Assembly (NCBI GenBank): GCA_025057795.1
Contig: JANXEP010000056.1
Coordinates: forward strand, 1 to 64,000
Source of the DNA: Candidatus Bathyarchaeota archaeon
Lineage (GTDB): Archaea > Thermoproteota > Bathyarchaeia > Bathyarchaeales > UBA233
Length of the DNA stretch: 64,000 bases
Reading direction: 5' to 3'
Positions 14,721-22,815 of this stretch are shown piece by piece; within the stretch, counting starts at the first letter, position 1; each line of letters begins with the position of its first letter. The notes below the pieces were generated by a model. The model made no database searches and had not been told where the DNA came from. It was given only the letters and a program-made list of their open reading frames with translations. Made by a program: the position numbers and the translations under genes.

Positions 14721-15059
14721 ATGTCCAACAAGAGGAAACATGAGTTTTCCTGCAAGGTTTGGCTCGAGTTCCACGGTAAACCGTTAATAGGCAAGGGCGG
14801 AGCGGAAATACTAGAACGAATAGACGCTGAACGATCCATTTCCAAAACTGCTAAAAAACTCGGCATGTCCTACCGTTACGTTTGGAGCTACTTGAAAAGG
14901 ATAGAGAAAACCCTAGGCGAACCCATAATAGAAACCCACAGGGGCGGAAGGGCCGGCGGCGGAGGAGCAAAACTCACAAGGCTTGGGAAAGAACTCCTTA
15001 AAGAGTACAAACGCATCGAAGAATACTTAAATAAGGCGCTTGCTAACGCATCCCGCTGA
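14721..15059 (+). CDS. ModE-type winged-helix regulator
   Basis: 112 residues: the ModE N-terminal DNA-binding domain only. Features are KVWLEFHGKPLIGKGGAEILERID, the helix-turn-helix SISKTAKKLGMSYRYVWSYLKRIE, then the glycine-rich wing HRGGRAGGGGAKLT. The molybdate-binding (TOBE/Mop) domains of bacterial ModE are absent, as in many archaeal homologues. It likely controls Mo/W or oxyanion-related genes. It is divergent from the TauE-type carrier, and the window also holds Mo/W-dependent Fwd, MobB and FdhD. Confidence 0.8.
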   Translation: MSNKRKHEFSCKVWLEFHGKPLIGKGGAEILERIDAERSISKTAKKLGMSYRYVWSYLKRIEKTLGEPIIETHRGGRAGGGGAKLTRLGKELLKEYKRIEEYLNKALANASR

Positions 15060-15113
15060 GGCATCAAATTTTGGGAAACATATAAGGGCTTTAGGAAGCT
15101 ATTTTCAATAGGT

Positions 15114-16022
15114 GTGAAATCCTTGATTAAAGCTAAAGCGCTTTCTGTTCTTTCCGCAGCTTCGCTTATTTTGGCGGCTTTTCTAGGCTGCAGCAGCTAT
15201 GCCCTTCACGCAGAGAATTCAAGGCTTAAATCTGAACTGCAAAGCCTCGGCATGCTTCACCAAACTTTGAAGGCTGAATATGCAGGGCTGCGAAGCGCCT
15301 ATGACGAACTTTTCGACGATTATAGCCTTTTGAACCAGTCGTACCATGGGCTTAGTTTAGAATACGTTTCCCTCAACCAGACTTTTTATGCGCTTATGCA
15401 TAACTACACTGAGCTCTCGCTTGGACATCAAAAGCTCCTATCCAGCTACGTGGAGTTGACAGTTACCTATGGGGCGCTTAACCAAACATACCATGAGCTT
15501 CTTCAAAACTACACGAAGCTTGAAAGGGAAGCTGCAGGTTACACGGCGCTTTTAAGCGAGTATGAAGGGCTTATCCAGATTTACCAGTCGCTGCTTGCAA
15601 ACTACACTGAGCTTAAAGAGAAATACGACGCTTTTTACGCCGCACTTTACAAACCCCTACTCTCTGGGGATAAGGTCGTCCCCACGACTGAAGAACTTAA
15701 GCGGTGGCTTACAGAGGACAAAACCGACGAAATAGAGTACAAGGAACCCGACTTCGTATGCGGCGACTATGCCGTTATGCTCCACATGCACGCCAAGGCT
15801 AAAGGGTGGGACATGGGGGTTGTGGCCATCCTCGGAAAGTTGGGCCTAAAGCCCTTCACCCACGTTTTCAACGCAATAATATGCCGAGAAGGCCTAGTTT
15901 ACATAGAGCCCCAGAACGATGAAGTTTTCAATGGACCCATAAGGGAAGAATATTATCATCCAGGGTTCGGTTGGGTTCATGTTGAAAAGCTCATAGTGGT
16001 GGTTCTGTATGACGGAGCGTAG
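15114..16022 (+). CDS. Secreted coiled-coil protein with transglutaminase-like C-terminus
   Basis: 302 residues from GTG 15114. A signal or anchor segment at 6-30 ends in LAAFLGC, which could be a lipobox. Residues ~32-190 form a long coiled coil built from a repeated pattern (YxxLxxxYxxLNQTYxxL) with many N-glycosylation sequons (NQS, NQT, NYT). The C-terminal ~105 residues (VCGDYAVMLHMHAKAKGWD, then FTHVFNAIICREGLVYIEPQND) have the Cys, His and Asp order of transglutaminase-like folds. I infer an extracellular stalk presenting a Cys-protease-like head; catalysis is not proven. Confidence 0.65.
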   Translation: MKSLIKAKALSVLSAASLILAAFLGCSSYALHAENSRLKSELQSLGMLHQTLKAEYAGLRSAYDELFDDYSLLNQSYHGLSLEYVSLNQTFYALMHNYTELSLGHQKLLSSYVELTVTYGALNQTYHELLQNYTKLEREAAGYTALLSEYEGLIQIYQSLLANYTELKEKYDAFYAALYKPLLSGDKVVPTTEELKRWLTEDKTDEIEYKEPDFVCGDYAVMLHMHAKAKGWDMGVVAILGKLGLKPFTHVFNAIICREGLVYIEPQNDEVFNGPIREEYYHPGFGWVHVEKLIVVVLYDGA

Positions 16023-16060
16023 GGCTTATAAAAACTGTCAAGTGTGTACGCTTTGCCCTT

Positions 16061-16609
16061 TTACTCTACGACGTATCTGTAGGCTGTGTGCTCTCCGGCT
16101 GTGGGGCTTTTGCGGATTATTCGCAGTATGTCGCCGGGCTTGGCGCCTATGGCTTTTACAGCGGGGTCTGAAGCCTTGATTTGGGGGAGCTGGTAGGGTT
16201 TAACCCTGTACTGGGCGAGCACTTTTTCGCGTTCTTCGGGGGTTAGGATTTCATGTTTTGGGACAAGTTTATGTTCGAAGATGTCAAAGACTGGAAAGGT
16301 TTTTGGGAGAAGTTCTATGCGTTTTTTCCTTGCGGCTTGTTTTGCAGCGTTGGTGTAGCGTCCGCTTGCCACGAGGATTCCCCTTTCTATTCCCGCCTCT
16401 TTCATGGCTTTAGCCATCCTGTTAACGGTTAATATGCCCACGGTTTCTTCTGAAACACACCATATTAGGGCTTTCTGCTTCTCCTTTGGAACTTCAACCA
16501 AATAGCTTATGGCTTCTTTAGCTTTTTCCCTTTTAACAAGCTTGTAGCCCCTAAGCTTAATTAGGATTTTAACCTTGCGCTCTTCCAGGGTTTCCTCTTC
16601 GATGCTCAA
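16061..16609 (-). CDS. rpoH: RNA polymerase subunit RpoH/RPB5, full-length eukaryote-like form
   Basis: 182 residues, whereas archaeal RpoH is usually ~80. The C-terminal assembly domain (about 112-182) is classic: [51 protein letters not shown]. Residues ~1-110 correspond to the eukaryotic RPB5 jaw domain: [20 protein letters not shown] aligns by eye with the VGIKTI...ENITRAIIV region, followed by TNAAKQAA in place of TPSAKQSL. RPB5 contacts downstream DNA in the polymerase jaw. The gene is not followed by rpoB, unlike the common archaeal order. Confidence 0.88.
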   Translation of the reverse strand: MSIEEETLEERKVKILIKLRGYKLVKREKAKEAISYLVEVPKEKQKALIWCVSEETVGILTVNRMAKAMKEAGIERGILVASGRYTNAAKQAARKKRIELLPKTFPVFDIFEHKLVPKHEILTPEEREKVLAQYRVKPYQLPQIKASDPAVKAIGAKPGDILRIIRKSPTAGEHTAYRYVVE

Positions 16610-16738
16610 AATAAACCCTCATGGGCTGGTGTCTGAAACCTAAACAAGCCATTACCCTTTAAACTTTGCGCTCCCAAAGTAAACCTAAAAGCGGGGAATC
16701 TGGCAAGGTTTAGAAAACGCTTGGGTTTGGGCTGAAAT

Positions 16739-17143
16739 TTAGGCTGCTGGCTTAAAATAGTATCTCGGCCAAGCTGGCCACTGCTGGGTTTGCGGAGCCT
16801 CTTCGAATTCCATGGCTAGCCGCATTCCTATTTTCAGCTGTTCCGGCGCTGCACCCTTAATTATTCCTGGAATTTTAACGCCGTTTTCAAGCTGCACTAT
16901 GCCCACAGCGTATGGCGCCATGCTTTGAAACTGGACTGGCGCAACATGGATCACAGTGTATGTCAAGAGTTTTCCGGTTTTGGGAAGCTCCACCCACTCA
17001 AAATCCTTTGAAAGGCATTGGTCGCAGAGCGGCCTCGGCGGAACATGCACCTTGCCGCATTTCTTGCATTTCCCGCCCGTCAACCTTTTTTGGGCCATGT
17101 TTTTGTAGAATTCCTCTATTGTTAAAGGTGGCTGCGTGCTCAT
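16739..17143 (-). CDS. DUF35 acyl-CoA-associated OB-fold/zinc-ribbon protein
   Basis: 134 residues. A rubredoxin-like zinc ribbon (CKKCGKVHVPPRPLCDQC, four Cys at about 26-42) is followed by the DUF35 OB-fold (TGKLLTYTVIHVAP..., PYAVGIVQLENGVKIPGII). In archaea DUF35 proteins bridge acetyl-CoA thiolase and HMG-CoA synthase and channel acetoacetyl-CoA. The thiolase gene ends three bases upstream, which supports a complex. No HMG-CoA synthase is next to the pair here. Confidence 0.85.
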   Translation of the reverse strand: MSTQPPLTIEEFYKNMAQKRLTGGKCKKCGKVHVPPRPLCDQCLSKDFEWVELPKTGKLLTYTVIHVAPVQFQSMAPYAVGIVQLENGVKIPGIIKGAAPEQLKIGMRLAMEFEEAPQTQQWPAWPRYYFKPAA

Positions 17144-17145
17144 CC

Positions 17146-18318
17146 TCAGCCCCTCCTGTAAATGTGAACCGCGGCTGTGACGCCTGCGCCGCCAACGTTG
17201 TGGGTTAACCCTATTTCGGCGTCTGCCACCTGCCTCTTCCCAGCTTGCCCCGTAAGCTGCAAATACATTTCGTAAGCTTGAGCCGTTCCCGTGGCGCCCA
17301 CAGGGTGGCCCTTCGCCTTTAGTCCTCCACTCGTGTTTACGGGGATTCTTCCGTCAAGGGCGGTTTCGCCGCTCTCCGCCAAGCGTCCCCCTTCGCCCGG
17401 CTTGCAGAATCCCAAATCCTCGTAGGCGATTATTTCAGCTATGGTGAAGCAGTCGTGGACTTCCGCCAGGTCTATGTCTTCGGGTTTAACCCCCGCCATC
17501 TCGTAGGCTTTTTTAGCAGCTATTTTGGCCGCCTTGATGGATGTGAAGTCTTCCCTTTCATACACGCCTATTGTGTCGCAGGCGTGGCCGCTTCCAATTA
17601 TGTGGACAGGCGTGTCTGTGAATTTTTTAGCCAGCTCCGGCTTGGTTAGGATTACGCAGCTTGCCCCGTCAGTTATGGGTGAACAGTCGAAAAGTTTAAG
17701 GGGCCAGGCGATAACCCGCGCCGTTAAAGCCTGTTCAAGGGTGATTTCCTTCTGGAAGTGCGCCTTCGGGTTTAAGCTTCCATTATGATGGTTTTTGACT
17801 GCCAAATGGGCCAGCTGCTTCTCCGTCGTGCCATACTTATGCATGTGGGCTGTCGCCATAAGCGCATACAAGCCTGGAAACGTTAAGCCATTCCACTGCT
17901 CAAAGGGATAGTCTGAAGCCATGGCTAGAAACTCCGTGACCTCAGGGGTGCTTCTATGGGTCATCTTTTCAACGCCGCCGACCATGACGACGTCGCATAA
18001 GCCTGAAAGCACAGCGTAAATCCCGTTTCTTAAAGCCACCCCGGACGAGCTGCAGGCGGCCTCAACCCTCACGGCGGCTATGGGAAGCAATCCAGCCCAG
18101 TCTGCGGCTGTAGCCCCCGTATGCCCTTGGTGTTCGTAGGATTCGCCCATATGTCCAACGAAGAGGGCTTCAATGTCCTTTTTAGGGTCAAGCTTTGGGC
18201 AGCGTTCATACGCCTCTTTAACGGCTTCTGCAAAGATTTCCCGTGCATAAAGCCCGTCAAGCTTGCCGAACTTTGACAAGCCTGCGGAGACAATGGAGAC
18301 TAGGGGTTTGCCCTTCAA
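17146..18318 (-). CDS. Thiolase (acetyl-CoA acetyltransferase, SCPx-type)
   Basis: 390 residues. The nucleophile Cys lies in VEAACSSSGVALRNG (about 88), the HDCF motif is at VHDCFTIAEI, the active His in GGLKAKGHPVGATGTAQ, and the C-terminal glycine loop is HNVGGAG where bacterial thiolases carry a CxG Cys. This is the archaeal/SCPx subgroup, which works with a DUF35 partner, encoded directly downstream. Its likely role is condensing two acetyl-CoA for mevalonate and lipid synthesis; a beta-oxidation role is possible. Confidence 0.85.
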   Translation of the reverse strand: MKGKPLVSIVSAGLSKFGKLDGLYAREIFAEAVKEAYERCPKLDPKKDIEALFVGHMGESYEHQGHTGATAADWAGLLPIAAVRVEAACSSSGVALRNGIYAVLSGLCDVVMVGGVEKMTHRSTPEVTEFLAMASDYPFEQWNGLTFPGLYALMATAHMHKYGTTEKQLAHLAVKNHHNGSLNPKAHFQKEITLEQALTARVIAWPLKLFDCSPITDGASCVILTKPELAKKFTDTPVHIIGSGHACDTIGVYEREDFTSIKAAKIAAKKAYEMAGVKPEDIDLAEVHDCFTIAEIIAYEDLGFCKPGEGGRLAESGETALDGRIPVNTSGGLKAKGHPVGATGTAQAYEMYLQLTGQAGKRQVADAEIGLTHNVGGAGVTAAVHIYRRG

Positions 18319-18437
18319 CCATACTCCTCCAAAGTGGGGTTTTGAAGATTTATGCTTAGGAAAACAAGTATTTAAGTTTCATCGAACATTTAAAATAGAA
18401 AATTCAAGGAATAACGTGCAGCGGAGCTTGCGACAAA

Positions 18438-19088
18438 TTGAAGCTGAAGAGGAACCGTCAACCTTTAACAGGCAGCGGCGAGAAAACAGGAAAAGCTCCA
18501 GCCATGCTTAGTATTTCATGGATTAGGTCTTCAATCATTTTAGGCGTAGCCCTTGGGTGTTTGGGGTTAGCCGCCATTCTTGCCATTAAAATTTTAAACT
18601 TTGGAGAAACCCAGCTTTTCCTAGACGCAAAGGCCTTCGTTAAAGAATACGGTCTTCTAGGCGTTTTTCTAGCCACAATACTCGCTGGAACAATCGTACC
18701 CCTTGGAAGCCCAGCCTTCGTGGTGGCTGCCGCCTCCTTCGGGCTTCATCCCACCTTTCTCGCCATAGTCGCAACCGTAGGGTTTACGATCGGCATGATG
18801 ATCAACTATGTTTTAGCCTATAGCCTTGGAAGGCCGTATGTCATAAAAAAGGTTGGCGAGGGAAGGCTTGAAGAGATTTCATCTTTATGGAGGAAATGGG
18901 GGTGGATCCTGTACACGGTTTTTGGCCTGATCCCTTTCCTGCCCGTGGAGTTTTTATCCCTTTTCTGCGGGCTGCTTAAAGTGCGCCTCGACATTTTTCT
19001 GCTTCTAAGCTTTATGCCAAGGCTCGTTGTTTTTGCCGTTTTAGCCTATTTTGGAGAGCATTTGGGTTTTTGGCTTGGGATAGTCTGA
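18438..19088 (+). CDS. DedA/VTT-domain membrane protein
   Basis: 216 residues from TTG 18438; ATG 18504 is an equally plausible start. Hydrophobic helices flank the VTT (SNARE-associated) signature: GLLGVFLATILAGTIVPLGSP, an intervening GFTIGMMINYVLAYSLGRPY and the C-terminal FGLIPFLPVEFLSLFCGLL. DedA/VTT proteins are lipid scramblases or transport lipid carriers. It is divergent from the thiolase gene. Confidence 0.75.
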   Translation: MKLKRNRQPLTGSGEKTGKAPAMLSISWIRSSIILGVALGCLGLAAILAIKILNFGETQLFLDAKAFVKEYGLLGVFLATILAGTIVPLGSPAFVVAAASFGLHPTFLAIVATVGFTIGMMINYVLAYSLGRPYVIKKVGEGRLEEISSLWRKWGWILYTVFGLIPFLPVEFLSLFCGLLKVRLDIFLLLSFMPRLVVFAVLAYFGEHLGFWLGIV

Positions 19089-19112
19089 AAAACGCGTTAA
19101 CAGCACTGATGC

Positions 19113-19388
19113 CTATTCCCTTATTGTGGGTGGAATGGTGATAAGAGTTTGGGTGCGGCGAACCCCCTCAATGCTGTGAAGTTTCCTAATTATCTTTCCA
19201 AGATCCTCCATCTTCGCAAACTCTACGAAGATAACATCGTCGAACTGGCCTGTCACCGCATGCGCCAACTTTACGCCTTCAATTTTTAGGGCGGCTTCTG
19301 CAACCTTCCATATCATGCCGGGCTCAGCATTTATTAGGATGTAGGCTTCCAAACATTCTCCCCAAGCTAACATTTTGTCTAGAAGCAT
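19113..19388 (-). CDS. Stand-alone Lrp/AsnC ligand-binding (RAM) domain
   Basis: 91 residues, a beta-alpha-beta-beta-alpha-beta ferredoxin-like fold: EAYILINAEPGMIWKVAEAALKI, GVKLAHAVTGQFDDVIFVEF, then IIRKLHSIEGVRRTQTLI. This is the RAM domain of Lrp/AsnC regulators without the DNA-binding domain. Such proteins bind amino acids or modulate full-length Lrp. It is 17 bases after the P-loop kinase gene, likely in one operon. Confidence 0.8.
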   Translation of the reverse strand: MLLDKMLAWGECLEAYILINAEPGMIWKVAEAALKIEGVKLAHAVTGQFDDVIFVEFAKMEDLGKIIRKLHSIEGVRRTQTLITIPPTIRE

Positions 19389-19405
19389 AAAAAGCTTTAA
19401 ATAAA

Positions 19406-20053
19406 CTAGGAGTGCCGCGGCTCAGAGCTTCTCTTAAGAAGGTTTTCTAGAGCCCTCCTTATCTCTTTTAGGGTTGAAAGCCTCGGATGGAATTCCGGCT
19501 TGAAAGGGTGGGTTTCGCTTTCCAAAAGCTCTTTTAGGCGGGCGTAGTAGGCTTCAAATTCTTCTGGAGTGTTGCTTTTAAACTTGAAAACCGCTATGCC
19601 GCCCTTGGGGTTTTCCCAACGCTTGTCGTAGGCGGCAACAGGCCCAGAGTTCCCGAACTTTTCAATACTTCTTTTAATGAGAATTTCTCTCTCAACATTC
19701 AACACTACGAGGAGGCTGTTTACCCGCATAACCCTTGAGGTTAAAAGGAACTGGCGGGTTACATTGTCCGGAGCTGTCGAGTCAATTACGACGCTGTAGC
19801 TTCTCCTAAGCAGTGCGTCCCGAATTTCCGCAATCAAAGAGTAAACTAGAAACTCGTCGCGGCAAGGAAAAGCCTCATAGAAAAGCATCTCCCTCAACTG
19901 GTCAACGCTAACCCTTGCGAAGTAGGTGTAATCTGCAACAAGCCTCTTGGCGAGGGTTGTTTTACCAGAACGCGGGTAACCACTCAAAACAACATTCCAT
20001 AAACCCTTAAGGCCGCCCCCCATCACAACCCACCAAAAACATACGGGCGGCAA
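19406..20053 (-). CDS. P-loop kinase (AAA_33/zeta-like)
   Basis: 215 residues. Walker A is SGYPRSGKTTLAKRL (about 27-40 from the listed start), with a VIDSTAPDNVTRQF Walker-B-like strand and an Arg-rich lid. It resembles small-molecule or RNA-related kinases (AAA_33, PSTK-like). The substrate cannot be told. Met11 (20023) is a likelier start because the preceding residues are unusually aromatic. It may share an operon with the RAM-domain gene. Confidence 0.65.
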   Translation of the reverse strand: MPPVCFWWVVMGGGLKGLWNVVLSGYPRSGKTTLAKRLVADYTYFARVSVDQLREMLFYEAFPCRDEFLVYSLIAEIRDALLRRSYSVVIDSTAPDNVTRQFLLTSRVMRVNSLLVVLNVEREILIKRSIEKFGNSGPVAAYDKRWENPKGGIAVFKFKSNTPEEFEAYYARLKELLESETHPFKPEFHPRLSTLKEIRRALENLLKRSSEPRHS

Positions 20054-20152
20054 GCATTAAACTTTACCGCAAAAACGTCAAATTTTGAACGATAAAAAAG
20101 AAACGCTCGCTTTCACAAGCCTTATAATTGAGAAAAATGTGGGGGTGATAAG

Positions 20153-21193
20153 CTAAGCTAGTTTTTCTCCACAGTTCGGGCAGAATTTGGCTCCAGGCTG
20201 AACTTCGCCTCCGCACTTTGGGCATCTGCCAACAGCCTGCAACGGGTTTCCACAGTTGATGCAGAATTTGGCTCCGGAAGGGTTTGAGGCCCCGCATTTT
20301 GTACAGTTAACTCCCCCCATCACTTGTAGGGGTGCGCCGCAGTTGCTGCAGAACTTTGAACTCTGCGGGTTCTGGAAGTTGCATCTCGGACACAGAATCA
20401 TGGGCTGCGCTGGCGCTGCGGTTGGAGAGGGCTGTTGGAATAGGGGCGGAATTATCGCTACTCCCGCCCCGACGGCTGCGCCTGGGCTTTTGGATAGGCT
20501 TTCAGCCGACTTTTGAACGGTTTCCATTCGCAGTACTTCTGTTGCAGCCACGCCTGTTTTAACGTAGAAGAGTCTATCCCTCCATTCGGGTGTTGTGTCT
20601 ATTCCTTCAAATTTCACGTCGATAAGCTCAAGGCCTATTCTTGAGAAAGCATCGAAAAGGGTGGTTTTCGCCATGAGGCTGGTCTCGTCAAGTTTGCCGT
20701 AAACATCTGCAAGCGAATACTGACTCAGCGCGTCAATCAACCTTTCGTTAAAGTAGCCCCTGAGGAAGTTCTGAAGCGCTTCTGTCGTGAAGACTCCTTG
20801 GCCGCCTACAACCTCGTTTACGAAGAGATTTGGCTCCGCGGTTCTAAACCAGAAACTTCCAAAGAATTTTAGGGGGGCAAGCTCTCTGGTTTGTCCCTGC
20901 GCCCCAAACTTTCCCTGAAACTGTTTCAACGAGACAAACACTATGGAGGATCTGAAAGGAACTTTGTCAAACCCCGCGATTTTTGAAAGAACCTTCGTTA
21001 GCAGGGGAAGGTTTGCCGTTGACAAAACATGACGTCCAGCCCTGAAAACATCGTAGGCTTTCCCATCCCTGAAGAAGACGGCAGCCTCATACTCGTGGAC
21101 TATGAGGTTGTCTCCCCAGCTTATCTCCTCAATGGGGTATCTCCAAACAATGTCGCCCTCCCTTGCTCCAACCCACTCTATAACTTTAGGCAT
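20153..21193 (-). CDS. SPFH-domain protein with three zinc ribbons
   Basis: 346 residues. Residues 1-230 are an SPFH/stomatin-like domain of the YdjI 'virion core' type (IVWRYPIEEISWGDNLIVHEYEAAVFF..., LIDVKFEGIDT). A Pro/Ala/Gln linker (about 240-265) leads to three consecutive ribbons, each with two CxxC pairs: CPRCNFQNP/CSNCG, CTKCGASNP/CINCG, CPKCGG/CPNCG. It likely forms a membrane-associated scaffold. It is the last gene of a run with 21748 and 22092, so the three products may form one membrane-linked complex. Confidence 0.8.
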   Translation of the reverse strand: MPKVIEWVGAREGDIVWRYPIEEISWGDNLIVHEYEAAVFFRDGKAYDVFRAGRHVLSTANLPLLTKVLSKIAGFDKVPFRSSIVFVSLKQFQGKFGAQGQTRELAPLKFFGSFWFRTAEPNLFVNEVVGGQGVFTTEALQNFLRGYFNERLIDALSQYSLADVYGKLDETSLMAKTTLFDAFSRIGLELIDVKFEGIDTTPEWRDRLFYVKTGVAATEVLRMETVQKSAESLSKSPGAAVGAGVAIIPPLFQQPSPTAAPAQPMILCPRCNFQNPQSSKFCSNCGAPLQVMGGVNCTKCGASNPSGAKFCINCGNPLQAVGRCPKCGGEVQPGAKFCPNCGEKLA

Positions 21194-21208
21194 GCATTTT
21201 CACCCCCT

Positions 21209-21748
21209 TTAACTCGCCCCAATACCCCGGAGGATTTCAGACCTTTGATCGACAAGCCTGTCAAGCGTTTCAACTGTGGATATCAGCTTGTCCATGGCTT
21301 GCTTCCACTCGTCTTTGCCTACCTCCATTTTGACAACATTTTCCACAGCCGCCTTCACTGCCTCAGCATTTTCGATTAGGCTTAAGTCATGCCTTATAAT
21401 CGTGTCAAGCTTATCCTCCTTAACTTTAACCGCGTCAAACACTCCCGCGTATCCCGCCACGGCTTTGTCTATGCGTTGGGTAACTCTATCTAGGCGAGAT
21501 AGAAAAGCTTCAAACCTATACGTGTCCTCGCCCGCGAGCCTCTGAACAACCGTGGGGTTTGCAAATTTTCTCCTAAAGATGTCCTTTGCAGCCTTAAGCT
21601 TATTCACGGCTTCCATCCTCACGAGGCGGTCGCTTTCCCTTCGCAACTCCTTCTCCTTGTAACCCCTATACCCTGGAATATAGCCCATAATCTTTTCCAG
21701 AAGGCCCCGTTCCCCGCGAACCCTTTCTAAGTAGTCTTTCCCACTCAT
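21209..21748 (-). CDS. Coiled-coil partner of SPFH protein
   Basis: 179 residues, almost all helical. The opening (LLEKIMGYIPGYRGYKEKELRRESDRLVR) is recurrent next to SPFH genes in prokaryotes. A long coiled coil follows, with heptads around 90-175. There is no enzymatic motif. It overlaps the upstream membrane-protein gene by 4 bases and lies 15 bases before the SPFH gene. I infer a cytoplasmic adaptor; function unknown. Confidence 0.6.
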   Translation of the reverse strand: MSGKDYLERVRGERGLLEKIMGYIPGYRGYKEKELRRESDRLVRMEAVNKLKAAKDIFRRKFANPTVVQRLAGEDTYRFEAFLSRLDRVTQRIDKAVAGYAGVFDAVKVKEDKLDTIIRHDLSLIENAEAVKAAVENVVKMEVGKDEWKQAMDKLISTVETLDRLVDQRSEILRGIGAS

Positions 21749-22092
21749 GATTTATTCCTCTTATATGCAGCTATACCCGTTGCCGCGATTATAATTAAAA
21801 GTATCCCTAAGACAAGGAGCGGGTTTATCATAGTGTAGGAGGCTGAGACTACACCCAAAGCAAGCATTACGGCCCCCCAAACCGCATAATAAAACGGGTC
21901 CATGTGGGCGAATAACGAGTAAAAAAGGGTGTAAACTCCAAGGGGACAAAAAACCCATGCTGGAAGATTGAAGAAGTTAAAAGGAATAAGGTTCAAGCCA
22001 TAGATCACAGCCGCAAAACCAATAGACGCAACAATAACAATAAGAGCCCCTAATCCATAATCCAAAACGTGGAAGCGCCTTTCAGTTTTCAT
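21745..22092 (-). CDS. Small membrane protein, four helices
   Basis: 115 residues. After a basic N-terminus there are four hydrophobic segments at about 12-33, 42-60, 66-84 and 90-108, with only short loops. A basic tail (AAYKRNKS) suggests a cytoplasmic C-terminus. It is first in the SPFH operon, coupled by a 4-base overlap to the coiled-coil gene. It could anchor that complex in the membrane. Confidence 0.65.
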   Translation of the reverse strand: MKTERRFHVLDYGLGALIVIVASIGFAAVIYGLNLIPFNFFNLPAWVFCPLGVYTLFYSLFAHMDPFYYAVWGAVMLALGVVSASYTMINPLLVLGILLIIIAATGIAAYKRNKS

Positions 22093-22287
22093 ACAATTCC
22101 TCGAATTTCCAATTGTTTATCCTAATCTTCACTTTTAAGTTTTATCACACCCTTCAGAAGCATCATGTAAATACAACTTTTATTGGGGTTTATAGTATTA
22201 AAGTTGTATTGAAAAGTTTTGGGATAACTGAAACTAGGCTTTAAAGTATTACATAAGGGCTAAATAGTATACTTTCTAAATGAAAGT

Positions 22288-22398
22288 ATGATGAAAATGG
22301 GCTATACTGTGACGGAGAAAGGAACAGTAACTATTCCCGCCGAGTTTAGAAAGAAGTACAAGTTAGGGAAGGGTTCCATTGTAGAGTTTGTGGAATAG
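22288..22398 (+). pseudogene. VapB/AbrB-type antitoxin, truncated
   Basis: ATG at 22288 opens a 36-residue frame: MGYTVTEKGTVTIPAEFRKK, then YKLGKGSIVEFVE and a TAG. This is the AbrB swapped-hairpin core of VapB antitoxins; the C-terminal toxin-neutralising tail (about 35 residues) is missing. The toxin remnant begins at once. A deletion probably removed the tail and the toxin start. Confidence 0.65.
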
Positions 22399-22793
22399 GC
22401 TAGTTTTTGACATTTGGCCCTTATTTTTGTACTTCGCTGGAGACCCGCGGGTCAAAGAAATGTTTGATGAGGTTGTAGCTGAGAAGGCTGAAGGCTACAC
22501 TTGTGAAACTAACATTGCAGAACTCTACCATTAAAACATGCGAAAAGTTTGGTCGTGAAGTTGCAGAAGTTTGGCACTTGCCTATGAGGCATTCTAAAAT
22601 TTCGATTTTGACTATGGATTAGTGGCTAACTCGCTTGGCTGGAAGCCTAAAATGCACTTACCGTGGCAAACTCTCCTTAGAGGATGCCTACATTTTAGCG
22701 GCTGCAAGGATTTTGAAGGGAATCCTCTTCACAACAGATCCGCGACTCAAAGAGCTTAACATTGTTCAAACAAACCTGCTTGAGGTTACGTGA
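22398..22793 (+). pseudogene. VapC PIN-domain toxin, broken
   Basis: The reconstructed reading matches a PIN nuclease: LVFDIWPLFLYFAGDPRVKEMF, TNIAELYH, a frameshift near 22530 (one extra T in CATTAAAAC), FGREVAEVWHLPM, an in-frame TAG near 22620, LSLEDAYILAAARIL and LFTTDPRLKEL. The acidic residues of the PIN site (D, E, D, D) remain visible. Two lesions plus a missing start make it nonfunctional. It pairs with the truncated VapB just upstream. Confidence 0.7.
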
Positions 22794-22815
22794 AGTTTAA
22801 GGGTTAAGGATAGCG

